From Bradyrhizobium sp. CCGB01 (GTDB taxonomy: Bacteria > Pseudomonadota > Alphaproteobacteria > Rhizobiales > Xanthobacteraceae), in assembly GCF_024199795.1 (NCBI RefSeq), contig NZ_JANADK010000001.1, positions 930,001 through 994,000 of the forward strand: DNA of 64,000 nt, in the 5' to 3' direction. The notes beneath the pieces are model-generated. The model made no database searches, had not been told where the DNA came from, and saw only the letters and a list, made by a program, of their open reading frames with translations. This document shows positions 24,508 through 33,112 of the stretch, piece by piece. Each line of letters begins with the position of its first letter. Position 1 is the first letter of the stretch. Made by a program: the position numbers and the translations under genes.

Positions 24508-25824
24508 CTAATTCGGGACTTCTACGGTGGTTTCCACCGGCAGCGCGCCGCCGCGGACGCGGATTTCGCGGACGGGATAGGGAACCCGGATGCCCTCGCG
24601 CTTGAAGGCCTCCCACAGCGCCAGCATCACGTCGCTCTTGACGCCATCCATGCCGTCGGGGTCCGCGATCCAGAAGGTCAGCGAGAACTTCATCCCGGCC
24701 TCCGCGAACTCGGTCAAAATGCTGTTCGGCGGCTTGCCCTTCTGCGCGCGGGGATGGGCGGCGGCGGTCTCGGCGGCGAGCTTGCAGACCAGCCGCGGGT
24801 CGGCGTCGTAATTGGTCCCGAAGGCGATCTTCACCAGCGTGTTCTTGTCGGTATAGGTCCAGTTGACGACCTTCTGCGTCACCAGATCCTCGTTCGGCAC
24901 CAGGAATTCGCGGCCATCGCCGGCGGCGACGGAAATATAGCGCGTCTTCATCGCACTGATGCGCCCGGTATTGTCGCCGATGGTGACGAGGTCGCCGGGC
25001 TTCACCGACTTGTCGGCGAGCAGGATGATGCCCGAGATGAAATTGGCGACGATCTTCTGCAGGCCGATACCGATGCCGACGCCGACCGCGCCGGAGAACA
25101 CCGCGAGCGCGGAGAGATCGATCCCGACCGCGCCGAGCGCAATGACGATGGCGATGGCCAGAAGCCCGATGCGGATGATCTTGACCAGCAGCACCTGCAC
25201 CGACGGCGTCAGGTCGGTGGTCGCGTTGATCCGGCTCTCGGCGAAATTGCTTGCGATGTTGGTGAGCCACAGCGCGATGAGCAGGAGCGCACCGGCCTTG
25301 ATCACCAGCAGCGGCGTCAGCCGCAGGCCGCCGAGCACGATGGCGAAGGAATCGAGCAGCTCGACCGTCGCATCGAGCTGGCCGAGGATGGAAAGGGCGG
25401 CGACAAACCATGCCGTGATCGACACCAGCCTGACGATGAAGGCATTGCGCAGCACCGAGGTCACGAGCCGGATCACAAGCCAGGCCAGGCCCAGCTTGGC
25501 TGCGACCATCAGCAGATAGCTGCGGCTCGGCCATGTCGCGTGATACATCACCACGCGCTCGATGATCACCAGCAGGGTGAACACCGCCGTCGAGGCGCTG
25601 GAGACCATCACCCGCGCGAAATGCCGGAGCGGCAGCGGCCAGCGCATCGCCAGGGACGTCATGTCGACGCGCCTGCGAATACCAGCCTCCGCGGCATAGG
25701 CGATTCCGGCTGCGGCCAGGATGAGGCCGAATTGCAGGTAGAACCAGGGTGAGGAGATTTCCGCCCCGACGCTGCGTGCGGTGGTTTGCACGAACTCCAT
25801 GAAGTCTTTGAGGTCCATGTCCAT
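24508..25824 (-). CDS. MscS-family mechanosensitive channel
   Basis: About 438 aa with around six predicted membrane helices. The pore-lining helix and beta domain read SALAVFSGAVGVGIGIGLQ, IVANFISGIILLADKSVKPGD and RYISVAAGDGREFLVPNEDL, typical of MscS. The C-terminal cage domain ends with VRGGALPVETTVEVPN. It acts in the inner membrane to release solutes after hypo-osmotic shock. The start is taken as the Met-Asp-Met-Asp at 25824; a Met two codons later is equally possible. It is 119 bases upstream of map on the same strand. Confidence 0.9.
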   Translation of the reverse strand: MDMDLKDFMEFVQTTARSVGAEISSPWFYLQFGLILAAAGIAYAAEAGIRRRVDMTSLAMRWPLPLRHFARVMVSSASTAVFTLLVIIERVVMYHATWPSRSYLLMVAAKLGLAWLVIRLVTSVLRNAFIVRLVSITAWFVAALSILGQLDATVELLDSFAIVLGGLRLTPLLVIKAGALLLIALWLTNIASNFAESRINATTDLTPSVQVLLVKIIRIGLLAIAIVIALGAVGIDLSALAVFSGAVGVGIGIGLQKIVANFISGIILLADKSVKPGDLVTIGDNTGRISAMKTRYISVAAGDGREFLVPNEDLVTQKVVNWTYTDKNTLVKIAFGTNYDADPRLVCKLAAETAAAHPRAQKGKPPNSILTEFAEAGMKFSLTFWIADPDGMDGVKSDVMLALWEAFKREGIRVPYPVREIRVRGGALPVETTVEVPN

Positions 25825-26034
25825 CGGTCTCGTCGGGAAGCGGGCGGGCGGAATTGATTCGAGGGAGCCGCAGAATCCCACAAAGGCAGCGGCCCGGCCA
25901 TCGATACACCGCTAAGTGAAGTGCGTTAAGGCCGCAAAATACGGGCAGATTGCCGCGAACGGGCGAAAATGGGTTGGCGCGGGAGTCCGCCGACGATAAG
26001 GATGCAATTCCAGCGAATTGTACCCGGAAGGTGG

Positions 26035-27828
26035 ATGGCTTCCCTCGACTCTGTCAGCCTCGCCATATTGCTCGGCGCCGTCCTCGTCATGGCCGGTATC
26101 CTGTCGAGCCTGCTTGCTCTGCGCTTCGGCGCGCCCTTGCTGCTCGTCTTCCTTGCCATCGGCATGCTTGCGGGCGATTCCGGCCCCGGCCAGCTTCAGT
26201 TCGACGACGTCCGCACCACCTATCTGGTAGGCTCGGTGGCGCTCGCCCTGATCCTGTTCGACGGCGGCCTGAAGACGCGCTTTGCCAGCATCCGCACCGT
26301 GCTCGCGCCCTCCGTGGTGCTCGCGACCGTCGGCGTGCTCCTGACCGCGCTGATCACGGCGCCGTTCGCCAAATACGCGCTCGACCTCAACTGGGCGGAA
26401 TCGCTGCTGGTCGGTGCCGTCGTGGCCTCGACCGACGCCGCCGCGGTATTCCTGCTGGTGCACACCCAGGGCCTGCGCCTGCGCCCACGCGTCGGCGCGA
26501 CGCTGGAGGCCGAATCCGGCACCAACGATCCGTTCGCGATCTTCCTCACCCTGATGCTGGTCGAATACATCTCGCTGGGGTCGAGCTCGGCGGGCCACGT
26601 GGCGATGGAGTTCATCCAGGAGGCGGTACTGGGCGCCGCCGTCGGCGTGATCGGGGGACGTCTCGTCGTCGTCGCGCTCAACCAGGTGGCGCTGCCGCAG
26701 GGCCTGCATGCGCCGTTCGTGACCACGGGCGCGCTCGTGATCTTCGGCGGCTCGCAGATCATGCACGCCTCCGGATTCCTCGCGGTCTATCTCGCCGGTA
26801 TCATCATCGGCAACCGCCCGACCCGCGCGCATAATTCGGTGGTGGCCTTCCTGGATGCCGCGACCTGGCTGGCGCAGATCGTGATGTTCGTGTTGCTCGG
26901 CCTGCTGGTTTCGCCGACCCGGCTCGGCGCCAGCGTGTTGCCGGCGGTCGCCGTCGCTTTCGTCCTGATGCTGGTCGCGCGGCCGGTCGCGGTGTTCGTG
27001 TGCCTAGCGCCGTTCCGCTTCAACTGGCGCGAGAAGATCTTCATCGCCTGGACGGGCCTGCGCGGCGCGGTCGCGATCTTCCTGGCGTCGATCCCGATGC
27101 TGGTCGGGCTGTCGAAGGCCTATCTCTATTTCGATGTCGCCTTCGTCGTCGTCATCATCTCGCTGCTGCTGCAGGGCTGGACGCTGGCGCCCGCCGCGCG
27201 CAAGTTGCACGTCGCGCTGCCGCGCGCCGAGCGTGGTCCGCGCCGTGTCGAGCTCGATCTGCCCGGCCAGCTCGAGCAGCAGCTCGTCGGCTATCCGGTG
27301 CGGCCCAAGAGCCTGTATTTCCGCCGCGGTCTGATCCCGTCATGGTCCAAGCCGACGCTGGTCATCCGCAACGAGAACATCCTGACCCCGACGGAAGCCG
27401 ATCCGATCGCGCCCGGCGACTACATCTATCTGCTGGCTCCGCCGGAAAAGGCCGAGGCGCTCGACCGCTTCTTCGTCGACATGCAGCCGAGCTCGGCGCC
27501 TGATCCGCACCTGCTCGGCGACTTCATGGTCTCCGGCGAGCACACGCTGGCCGAGCTCGCCGAGATCTACGGTGTGCGGGCCGGCGAGGACGAGAGCAAG
27601 CTGACGCTCGCCGACTATTTCGACGTTCATCTCGACCGCGCGCCGAAGGAGGGCGCCGAGCTCGCGCTTGGCGAGATCGTGCTGGTCGCGCGCTCGATCT
27701 CAGGCGGCCGCGTCAACGTGGTCGGCCTGCGCCTGCCGGAAGACGACGAGACGCCCCCGCCGCTGACGCGCAGACAGGCGCTGCGGCGCAAGCTGGCTGA
27801 CGTCTGGAGCTCGGTGGCGGGGGTCTAG
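26035..27828 (+). CDS. Potassium/proton antiporter (CvrA/NhaP2-like)
   Basis: About 597 aa. A CPA1 transporter with around 12 helices: LAIGMLAGDSGPGQ, LILFDGGLKTRF, ASTDAAAVFLLVH and ESGTNDPFAIFLTL (the ND/DxA-type ion site), then WTGLRGAVAIFLASIP. After residue 410 come cytoplasmic TrkA-C-like (YFRRGLIPSWSK, NENILTPTEADPIAPGDYI) and CorC-like C-terminal domains, which is the NhaP2/CvrA arrangement. ATG at 26035 follows GGAAGGTGG. It exchanges K+ for H+ across the inner membrane and probably serves pH and osmotic homeostasis. It diverges from the MscS gene, another osmotic component. Confidence 0.9.
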   Translation: MASLDSVSLAILLGAVLVMAGILSSLLALRFGAPLLLVFLAIGMLAGDSGPGQLQFDDVRTTYLVGSVALALILFDGGLKTRFASIRTVLAPSVVLATVGVLLTALITAPFAKYALDLNWAESLLVGAVVASTDAAAVFLLVHTQGLRLRPRVGATLEAESGTNDPFAIFLTLMLVEYISLGSSSAGHVAMEFIQEAVLGAAVGVIGGRLVVVALNQVALPQGLHAPFVTTGALVIFGGSQIMHASGFLAVYLAGIIIGNRPTRAHNSVVAFLDAATWLAQIVMFVLLGLLVSPTRLGASVLPAVAVAFVLMLVARPVAVFVCLAPFRFNWREKIFIAWTGLRGAVAIFLASIPMLVGLSKAYLYFDVAFVVVIISLLLQGWTLAPAARKLHVALPRAERGPRRVELDLPGQLEQQLVGYPVRPKSLYFRRGLIPSWSKPTLVIRNENILTPTEADPIAPGDYIYLLAPPEKAEALDRFFVDMQPSSAPDPHLLGDFMVSGEHTLAELAEIYGVRAGEDESKLTLADYFDVHLDRAPKEGAELALGEIVLVARSISGGRVNVVGLRLPEDDETPPPLTRRQALRRKLADVWSSVAGV

Positions 27829-28188
27829 GTTCAGCCGTCGTGCTGGCGAAAGCCGGCCCAGTGCCAGCGACCGTAGTTTGGTTGGGCAAAGCCAACCAAG
27901 AACGCGTCATTGCGAGGAGCTCTTGCGACGAAGCAATCCAGAGTCCCTCGGCGGAAAGATTCTGGATTGCTTCGCTGCGCTCGCAATGACGGAGTTTGTT
28001 GAAGCGTCGCGGCCTTAACAGCGACATCGCAATCTGCGGGAACGGAACATCGGGCGCCAGATAACCGCCACCAAATCGCCGCAACCGCCGAAGATTTGCG
28101 CGGCTTCGTGACCCCCGCATCCGGAACGCTCCGCGCCGCTGCAAGTTCTTAGCCGCGTAACGGTCAACGGATCTGACAGGAGCACTCC
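27829..28188. other. Repeat-bearing intergenic region
   Basis: 360 bases between the antiporter and the PepSY protein with no credible ORF. It contains a short TTGGTT...AACCAA hairpin near 27880-27900, the 87-bp inverted repeat listed next, and a likely promoter region for the PepSY gene. Confidence 0.5.
27905..27991. repeat. Palindromic intergenic repeat, family A, copy 1
   Basis: Arms read CGTCATTGCGAG ... AAGCAATCCAGA and, inverted, TCTGGATTGCTT ... CTCGCAATGACG. The same element, slightly shorter, is at 61702-61782. This is a dispersed palindromic repeat of the kind common in Bradyrhizobium. Confidence 0.85.
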
Positions 28189-28449
28189 ATGCGAAACCTC
28201 ATCTTGCCCGCCATCGTCGCAATCGGTCTTGGAACGGCGGCGCCGGCGCTGGCCTACGACAGCGGTGATCAGCTTTCGATGCAGGCCGCGCTCGATGTCG
28301 CCGCCGATATCGGCGTCATGACCATTTCGCACACCGAGTTCGCCGGCGACGAATGGCAGATCGAAGGCCGCGACCGCGCCGGCCGCTGGATGGAAGTCGA
28401 TGTGGATGCCCGCACCGGCGAGGTACGCAATGTCGATCGCGGCTGGTAG
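28189..28449 (+). CDS. Small exported PepSY-domain protein
   Basis: An 86-aa protein with a signal peptide (LPAIVAIGLGTAAPALA) and a single PepSY-like domain: LSMQAALDVAADIGVMTI, then EWQIEGRDRAGRWMEVDVDA and TGEVRNVDRG. Secreted PepSY proteins often inhibit proteases or sit at the envelope. AGGAG lies 6 bases before ATG. It converges on modC. Confidence 0.8.
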   Translation: MRNLILPAIVAIGLGTAAPALAYDSGDQLSMQAALDVAADIGVMTISHTEFAGDEWQIEGRDRAGRWMEVDVDARTGEVRNVDRGW

Positions 28450-28502
28450 TTAGCGCTGCAAGTTTGCGCGAGGCGGGTCGTGGAAACGCGATCTGCCTCG
28501 AC

Positions 28503-29165
28503 CTACGTCAGCACCTTTACGCCGCCGAACGACGTCACCCGCCCTTGCTTCAGCATCACGATCTGCGTCGCGAGCTGGCGCAGTTCGGCGACATCATGGC
28601 TGACATAGACCATGGGGACATTGGCTTCGTCGCGCAGCCGCACCAGGTAGGGCAGGATCTCGAGCTTGCGGCCCTCGTCGAGCGCGCCGAGCGGCTCGTC
28701 GAGCAGCAGAAGGCGAGGCTTCGACAGCAGCGCACGGCCGAGCGCGACGCGCTGGCGTTCGCCGCCCGAGAGCTTTCCGGGCCGGCGGTCGAGCAGTGCG
28801 CCGATGTCGAGCAGGTCGATGATGCGCTTGTGCTGGGCCGGATCGGGCGCAAGGCCGTTCATCCGCCTTCCATAGTCGAGATTCTGCGCGACGTTGAGAT
28901 GGGGAAACAGTCGCGCGTCCTGGAACACATAGCCGATGCGGCGGCGATAGGTCGGCACGTGAATGCCGGCTGCAGTATCGTCGACGGTCTCTCCGTCGAC
29001 GACGATGGTCCCGCGGTCGGGCCGCAGCAGCCCCGCGATCATATTGACGAGCGAGCTCTTGCCCGCGCCTGAGGCCCCGAACAGGCCGATGACACGGCCC
29101 TCGCTCGTGAACGATGCAGACAGCGAGAACTCGCCGAGCTTCTTTTCGACGTCGACGCGCAGCAT
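28503..29165 (-). CDS. modC: Molybdate ABC transporter ATPase ModC (short form)
   Basis: A 220-aa ATPase: GLFGASGAGKSSLVNMIAG (Walker A), LSGGERQRVALGRALL (signature), LLLLDEPLGALD (Walker B) and VYVSHDVAEL. Canonical ModC is about 350 aa and ends with a TOBE/Mop molybdate-binding domain. Here the protein stops soon after the ATPase core, so the regulatory domain is absent. The frame continues upstream past 29165, but that part overlaps modB and is spurious. It begins 2 bases after the modB stop. It energises molybdate import with ModB and ModA. Confidence 0.9.
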   Translation of the reverse strand: MLRVDVEKKLGEFSLSASFTSEGRVIGLFGASGAGKSSLVNMIAGLLRPDRGTIVVDGETVDDTAAGIHVPTYRRRIGYVFQDARLFPHLNVAQNLDYGRRMNGLAPDPAQHKRIIDLLDIGALLDRRPGKLSGGERQRVALGRALLSKPRLLLLDEPLGALDEGRKLEILPYLVRLRDEANVPMVYVSHDVAELRQLATQIVMLKQGRVTSFGGVKVLT

Positions 29166-29167
29166 GG

Positions 29168-29863
29168 TCAGTTCCCGTGCAGTCGTGCGGTCGCGCGGCG
29201 CGCGAACCATTCTGCCGCAATCAACGCGCCGAGCGCCAGCACGATCGAGACGATCACGAGTCGTCCCGCGGCCGCGTCGCCATCGGGCGTCTGGATCAGC
29301 GAATAGATGGCCGAGGAGATGGTCTGCGTTTCGCCGGGAATGTTGGAGACGAAGGTGATGGTCGCGCCGAATTCGCCGATCGCCTTGGCAAAGCCCAGCA
29401 CCATGCCGGCGAGCACGCCGGGCAGCGCCAGCGGCAGCGTCACCGTGAAGAATATTTTCCAGGGCGCCGCGCCAAGCGTCTCCGCGGCCTGCTCGAGCCG
29501 GCGGTCGATCGCCTCGATCGACAGCCGTATCGGCCGCACCAGCAGCGGAAACGACATCAGGCCGCAGGCGAGCGCGGCGCCGGTCCAGCGGAACGCGAAA
29601 ACGATGCCAAGATAGTCGGCGAGGAAGCCACCGACGAGGCCGCGGCGGCCGAAGGTGAGAAGCAGGAGATAGCCCGTGACGACAGGCGGCAGCACCAGCG
29701 GCAGATGCACCAGCGCGTCGAGCACCGACTTGCCCCAAAAATCCTTGCGGGCGAGCAGCCATGCCAGCGCAATGCCGAACGGCGTTGCGACCAGCGTGGC
29801 AACGACGGCGACCCTGAGCGAGAGCAGGATCGCCGTCCATTCGGCGGGAGAGATGTCGAACAT
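29168..29863 (-). CDS. modB: Molybdate ABC transporter permease ModB
   Basis: 231 aa with five or six membrane helices. It contains PVVTGYLLLLTFGRRG near the start and the EAA loop LEQAAETLGAAPWKIFFTVTL, AKAIGEFGATITF, which are diagnostic of ModB. The ATG at 29863 is used; the codon before it is a TTG. It sits between modA (41-base gap) and modC (2-base gap) in one operon. Confidence 0.93.
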   Translation of the reverse strand: MFDISPAEWTAILLSLRVAVVATLVATPFGIALAWLLARKDFWGKSVLDALVHLPLVLPPVVTGYLLLLTFGRRGLVGGFLADYLGIVFAFRWTGAALACGLMSFPLLVRPIRLSIEAIDRRLEQAAETLGAAPWKIFFTVTLPLALPGVLAGMVLGFAKAIGEFGATITFVSNIPGETQTISSAIYSLIQTPDGDAAAGRLVIVSIVLALGALIAAEWFARRATARLHGN

Positions 29864-29904
29864 CAAGTTGGAGATATCAGGTCGTAATCATGCAGGTCGC
29901 TAAA

Positions 29905-30690
29905 TCACGTCGTGGGGCTGACCAGGAACTTGAATCCGTATTTTTCCAGAATGGTCTTGGCGGCCGTCGAGCGCAGGAAGGCGAGATAGTCGTTGGTCTC
30001 GGGCTTTGCGGTGGTGGTCGCCGCGACCGGATAAATGATCGCGGGATGCGAATCCGCGGGGAAGGTGCCGACGATCTTCACGCCCGGCTCCACCTTGGCG
30101 TCGGTCGAATAGACGATGCCGAGATTGGCCTCGCCGCGGGCGACCAGCGTCAGCGCAGCGCGCACGCTCTCGGCCATCGCGAATTTCGGCTCGGCCGCCT
30201 GCCATGCCCCGAGCTTCTCCAGCGCGGCCTTGGCGTATTTGCCGACGGGGACAGACTTGACGTCGCCGGTCGCGATCTTGCCGTCGCCGGCGAGCTTGGC
30301 GAGGTCGAAGCCCTGCGCGATGGCGACGTTGTCGACCTTGGAATCCTTCGGCGCGATCAGCACGATGCTGTTGCCGAGCAGGTTGACGCGGGTCGGCTCG
30401 TTGATGGTCTTCTTGGCAATCGCGTAGTCCATCCAGTCGGTGTCGGCGGAGACGAACACGTCGGCCGGCGCACCTTGCTCGATCTGCTTGGCGAGCACCG
30501 AGCTTGCGGCATAGGAGACGCTGAACTTGACGCCGGTCTTGGCGGTGTAGGCGGCGTCGACCTCGTCGAGCGCGTTCTTCATCGACGCGGCGGCGAACAC
30601 GGTGATGGTCTTGTCCTCGGCGCTGGCAGGCGAAAGGCTCGCGCCTGCGAGGATGACGAAGGCGGTGAAAAGTCCGGCAATACGATACAT
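29905..30690 (-). CDS. modA: Molybdate-binding periplasmic protein ModA
   Basis: 261 aa with a signal peptide (GLFTAFVILAGASLSPASA). The mature protein starts EDKTITVFAAASMKNALDEV, then SYAASSVLAKQIEQGAPADV and ADTDWMDYA, and later RGEANLGIVYSTDA, all typical of ModA. The residues that bind molybdate (the Ser of AAAS and of ASSV) are present. It delivers molybdate to ModBC for molybdoenzyme cofactor. I see no clear ModE box in the 196 bases upstream. Confidence 0.93.
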   Translation of the reverse strand: MYRIAGLFTAFVILAGASLSPASAEDKTITVFAAASMKNALDEVDAAYTAKTGVKFSVSYAASSVLAKQIEQGAPADVFVSADTDWMDYAIAKKTINEPTRVNLLGNSIVLIAPKDSKVDNVAIAQGFDLAKLAGDGKIATGDVKSVPVGKYAKAALEKLGAWQAAEPKFAMAESVRAALTLVARGEANLGIVYSTDAKVEPGVKIVGTFPADSHPAIIYPVAATTTAKPETNDYLAFLRSTAAKTILEKYGFKFLVSPTT

Positions 30691-30886
30691 GGATGCGCTC
30701 CGTGCGAGCTCGCGCGCGCGAAAGGCACACGCAAATCTGGCGTTGGGTTAAGTCAGGTCGCGACGGGCGGAAGCGCTGTTCCACGGGGTCCCTGCGACGG
30801 CTTACGGCCGGCAGGGATATCGCAGCTGCGAAGATAGCAGGCTGGCGCCTCAGGTCAAAGGCGACTGTGTGTCTAACCGGGCAGCT

Positions 30887-31390
30887 TTATTGCGCCGGCA
30901 GGATCGCGATCGACAGCGAATTGTCCTTGGCGCCACTGACCTGGAGCACGACGGGCTGGCCTGACAGCTCGTATTTCATGGTCTTGCGGATACCGTCGCA
31001 ATCGGTCGCGCCGCTGAAGGCCACGGGCTTGAGGAAATGCCCGTCCTGGACCACGTCCAGCCAGGCGCCGGCAGAGAGGCTGATCGTGTAGAGCCCGGCC
31101 TTCGGCGCCTTGATGCCAGTGAAGCCGGCAAAGGTACCGTCCTTCGGCGCCCGCTCCGGCGGCGTCGGCAGTTTTGCTTCCTGAGGCGCGACCAGCCCCA
31201 GCGTGATGGCGGACGAGGGCAGGGCCGCCTGTTCGCTTCCCGACGCGAGCTTGGCGCGGTCCGGCGCCGTCAGCGCGGCGCGCTCGCGCTCGATCGGCCA
31301 CTTGAACTTGTCGCAGCCGCTCGGCTCCTCGGCAGCCAGAACGGAGGTCGCACCGAGCATGAGCACAGCGAGGAAGGTGAAGACGCGCAT
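30887..31390 (-). CDS. Exported protein of unknown function
   Basis: 167 aa. The signal peptide is MRVFTFLAVLMLGATSVLAA. The mature part is beta-rich with two Cys (GCDKFKWP, ATDCDGIRK), which could form one disulfide, and a repeated pattern of Leu/Ser strands toward the end (GQPVVLQVSGAKDN). It does not match a family I recognise. The start at 31390 is preferred, although a Met four codons earlier (31402) is possible. Confidence 0.6.
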   Translation of the reverse strand: MRVFTFLAVLMLGATSVLAAEEPSGCDKFKWPIERERAALTAPDRAKLASGSEQAALPSSAITLGLVAPQEAKLPTPPERAPKDGTFAGFTGIKAPKAGLYTISLSAGAWLDVVQDGHFLKPVAFSGATDCDGIRKTMKYELSGQPVVLQVSGAKDNSLSIAILPAQ

Positions 31391-31541
31391 GTCAGATCTC
31401 ATCGTTGGCCTCGCAAAGGGCGCGGGCGTGTCGTTTGGTCTGTCGAAGCATGGGATGCGCATCCCAAAATACCGCGGGCTGACGGCCGAGCGGCGGGACG
31501 ATCCTAACGCATTTGGGGGGCGCGAACCAACCAACGAGTTT

Positions 31542-31692
31542 GTCATCCCGGACAAGCGAAGCGCAGATCCGGGATCCATAACCACAGGGAGGAGTTTGAC
31601 GAAGACTCGGAGTTACGCTTTTGCGCCAAACTACTCCCTGGGGTTCTGGGTCCCCGCGCCCCGTGCGCAGTTGCGCACTAGGCGGGGACGAC
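31542..31692. repeat. Dispersed intergenic repeat, family B, diverged copy
   Basis: It begins GTCATCCCGGACAAGCG and ends GGCGGGGACGAC. Its middle (GAAGACTCGGAG and neighbours) matches the middle of the 28-bp-armed element at 60707-60846, so both belong to one family, here with a different left arm. It fills most of the gap between the exported protein gene and mepA. Confidence 0.65.
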
Positions 31693-31698
31693 CGCGCG

Positions 31699-32643
31699 CT
31701 ACGGCTTCGCATCGCTCGCGTGCAGCACGACCTTGCAGGCCGCCGGCATCTGCGCCAGCGTCATCGGCGGCTTTGGCTTCGGCGGCTCCGGCGGCGGCTT
31801 CGGGTGCAGCACCGCGTCAGAGAACCAATAGGCGAGATCGGCGGGTTTGCAGCCTTCGTCCTCGGCCTGCGACGGCTGGCCCTCGCATTCGCCGGCGCCC
31901 GCCGGGCAGCGCATGCGGATGTGGAAGTGATAGTCGTGGCCCCACCATGGCCGGATCTTCGACAGCCATGAGCGGTCGCCCTTGGCCTCGCGGCACAGTG
32001 CCTTCTTGATCGCGGCATTGACGAAGATGCGCTGCACGCCCGGCTCCTGCGCGGCGTCGCGCAGCACCAGCACATGGCCTGGTGTGAACACCTTCGGATC
32101 GATGTCGAGCCGGTCTTGGCGCACCATCATCACCGCCGACATGTCCTCGCGCTCCTCGCGCGACAAGCGGCGGTCCGGCATCGGCGTCAGCCAGATGTCG
32201 GCATCGAGACCGATCTGATGGCTGGCATGACCCGACAGCGCCGGCCCGCCGCGCGGTTGGCCGATGTCGCCGACCAGAATGCCTGGCCAGCCGGCGTCCT
32301 TGTGCACCCTGGCCGCGAGCCGCTTGATCAGTGCGATCATGTCGGGATGACCGTAGTTGCGGTTGCGCGACAGCCGCATCACCTGCCAATTGTCGCCGTT
32401 GAGCGGCATCTGCATGGCGCCGCCGATGCAGCCCTTGGTGTAGGAGCCGATGACATGCGCCGCTCCCTTCGAGGGCAACAGCTTGCGCGCGAACAGCTCC
32501 TTGGCGCCGAGAGCGGGATCGTTGGGATTGGCGAGCGGCGGCAGCGGCTTCGGGTTGACGCTGCCCTTGTCCTGGGCCAGCGCGTCGCCGGCGGTCAGGA
32601 GCGTCATGACGAGCAGGAGAGGGGCGAGGCGGCGGGGACTCAT
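31699..32643 (-). CDS. mepA: Penicillin-insensitive murein endopeptidase
   Basis: 314 aa with a signal peptide (LLLVMTLLTAGDALA). The peptidase M74 motifs are present: SYTKGCIGGAMQMP, the Zn-binding SGHASHQIGLDADIW, and WWGHDYHFHIRMRCP with the His pair. It cuts D-Ala-meso-DAP crosslinks in the periplasm. Two cysteine-containing segments and a Pro-rich tail (PKPPPEPPKPKPP) follow. The ATG at 32643 leads directly into the signal peptide. An upstream frame extension to 32832 is not supported. Confidence 0.93.
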   Translation of the reverse strand: MSPRRLAPLLLVMTLLTAGDALAQDKGSVNPKPLPPLANPNDPALGAKELFARKLLPSKGAAHVIGSYTKGCIGGAMQMPLNGDNWQVMRLSRNRNYGHPDMIALIKRLAARVHKDAGWPGILVGDIGQPRGGPALSGHASHQIGLDADIWLTPMPDRRLSREEREDMSAVMMVRQDRLDIDPKVFTPGHVLVLRDAAQEPGVQRIFVNAAIKKALCREAKGDRSWLSKIRPWWGHDYHFHIRMRCPAGAGECEGQPSQAEDEGCKPADLAYWFSDAVLHPKPPPEPPKPKPPMTLAQMPAACKVVLHASDAKP

Positions 32644-33112
32644 GCTGTCATCCTTATAGCCCAACGCCGCGCCGGGGTTAAGAAACAGTCCTTCGCCTGA
32701 GAATATCGTCCAAAAGTCGCAGTTCCCCGCGCTGGGCCGGCCGATTTTTAACGCCGCGATAACCCTCTCGTGCATTGACCAAAATTCGTGCGTGGGATGC
32801 GTACTCGGTCCCCTCTGCATGCAATCGCGCACGATCCCGGAAACGATTCAAGGCCGCGCGCAATTCTGCGCCATCGTGATCTCCGATGACGACGACGTGA
32901 TGGGTCAGGTACGCCCGCCGGCGCCGCCGCGCCTCGCAAACGGGCAATAGAGGCTGCTTTCCTGCGGCCGCCAGACCGTGGGGCCGGCCGTCGAACCAGC
33001 CAAGATTACTTTTTTTTCAGACACTTGCCCCAAAACTTGCGGCCGTTGCGCGCGACTGGGACGAGTGAAGTTGAGTTTGGGCTCTCGAAAAACAACGAAG
33101 CGAAAGGGACGC
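32644..33112. other. Intergenic region between mepA and the GGDEF/EAL gene
   Basis: 469 bases. I see several short frames on both strands, for example 32678-32947 on the minus strand, but none has a ribosome binding site, family similarity or sensible composition. An A/T-rich patch with a T8 run is at about 33005-33020. It probably holds the divergent promoters. Confidence 0.35.

Noticed and set aside
23570..25909. 779-codon frame that fuses map with more N-terminal sequence
   Set aside because: Only the last 272 codons match Map; the rest is antisense-like or out of frame with MscS (24508-25824).
28503..29840. 445-codon frame joining modC with upstream sequence
   Set aside because: The upstream part overlaps modB out of frame. 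The ModC start at 29165 is supported by gene order and homology.
32678..32947. 89-codon minus-strand frame between mepA and the GGDEF/EAL gene
   Set aside because: No ribosome binding site, no family similarity and an Arg-rich composition typical of shadow frames.
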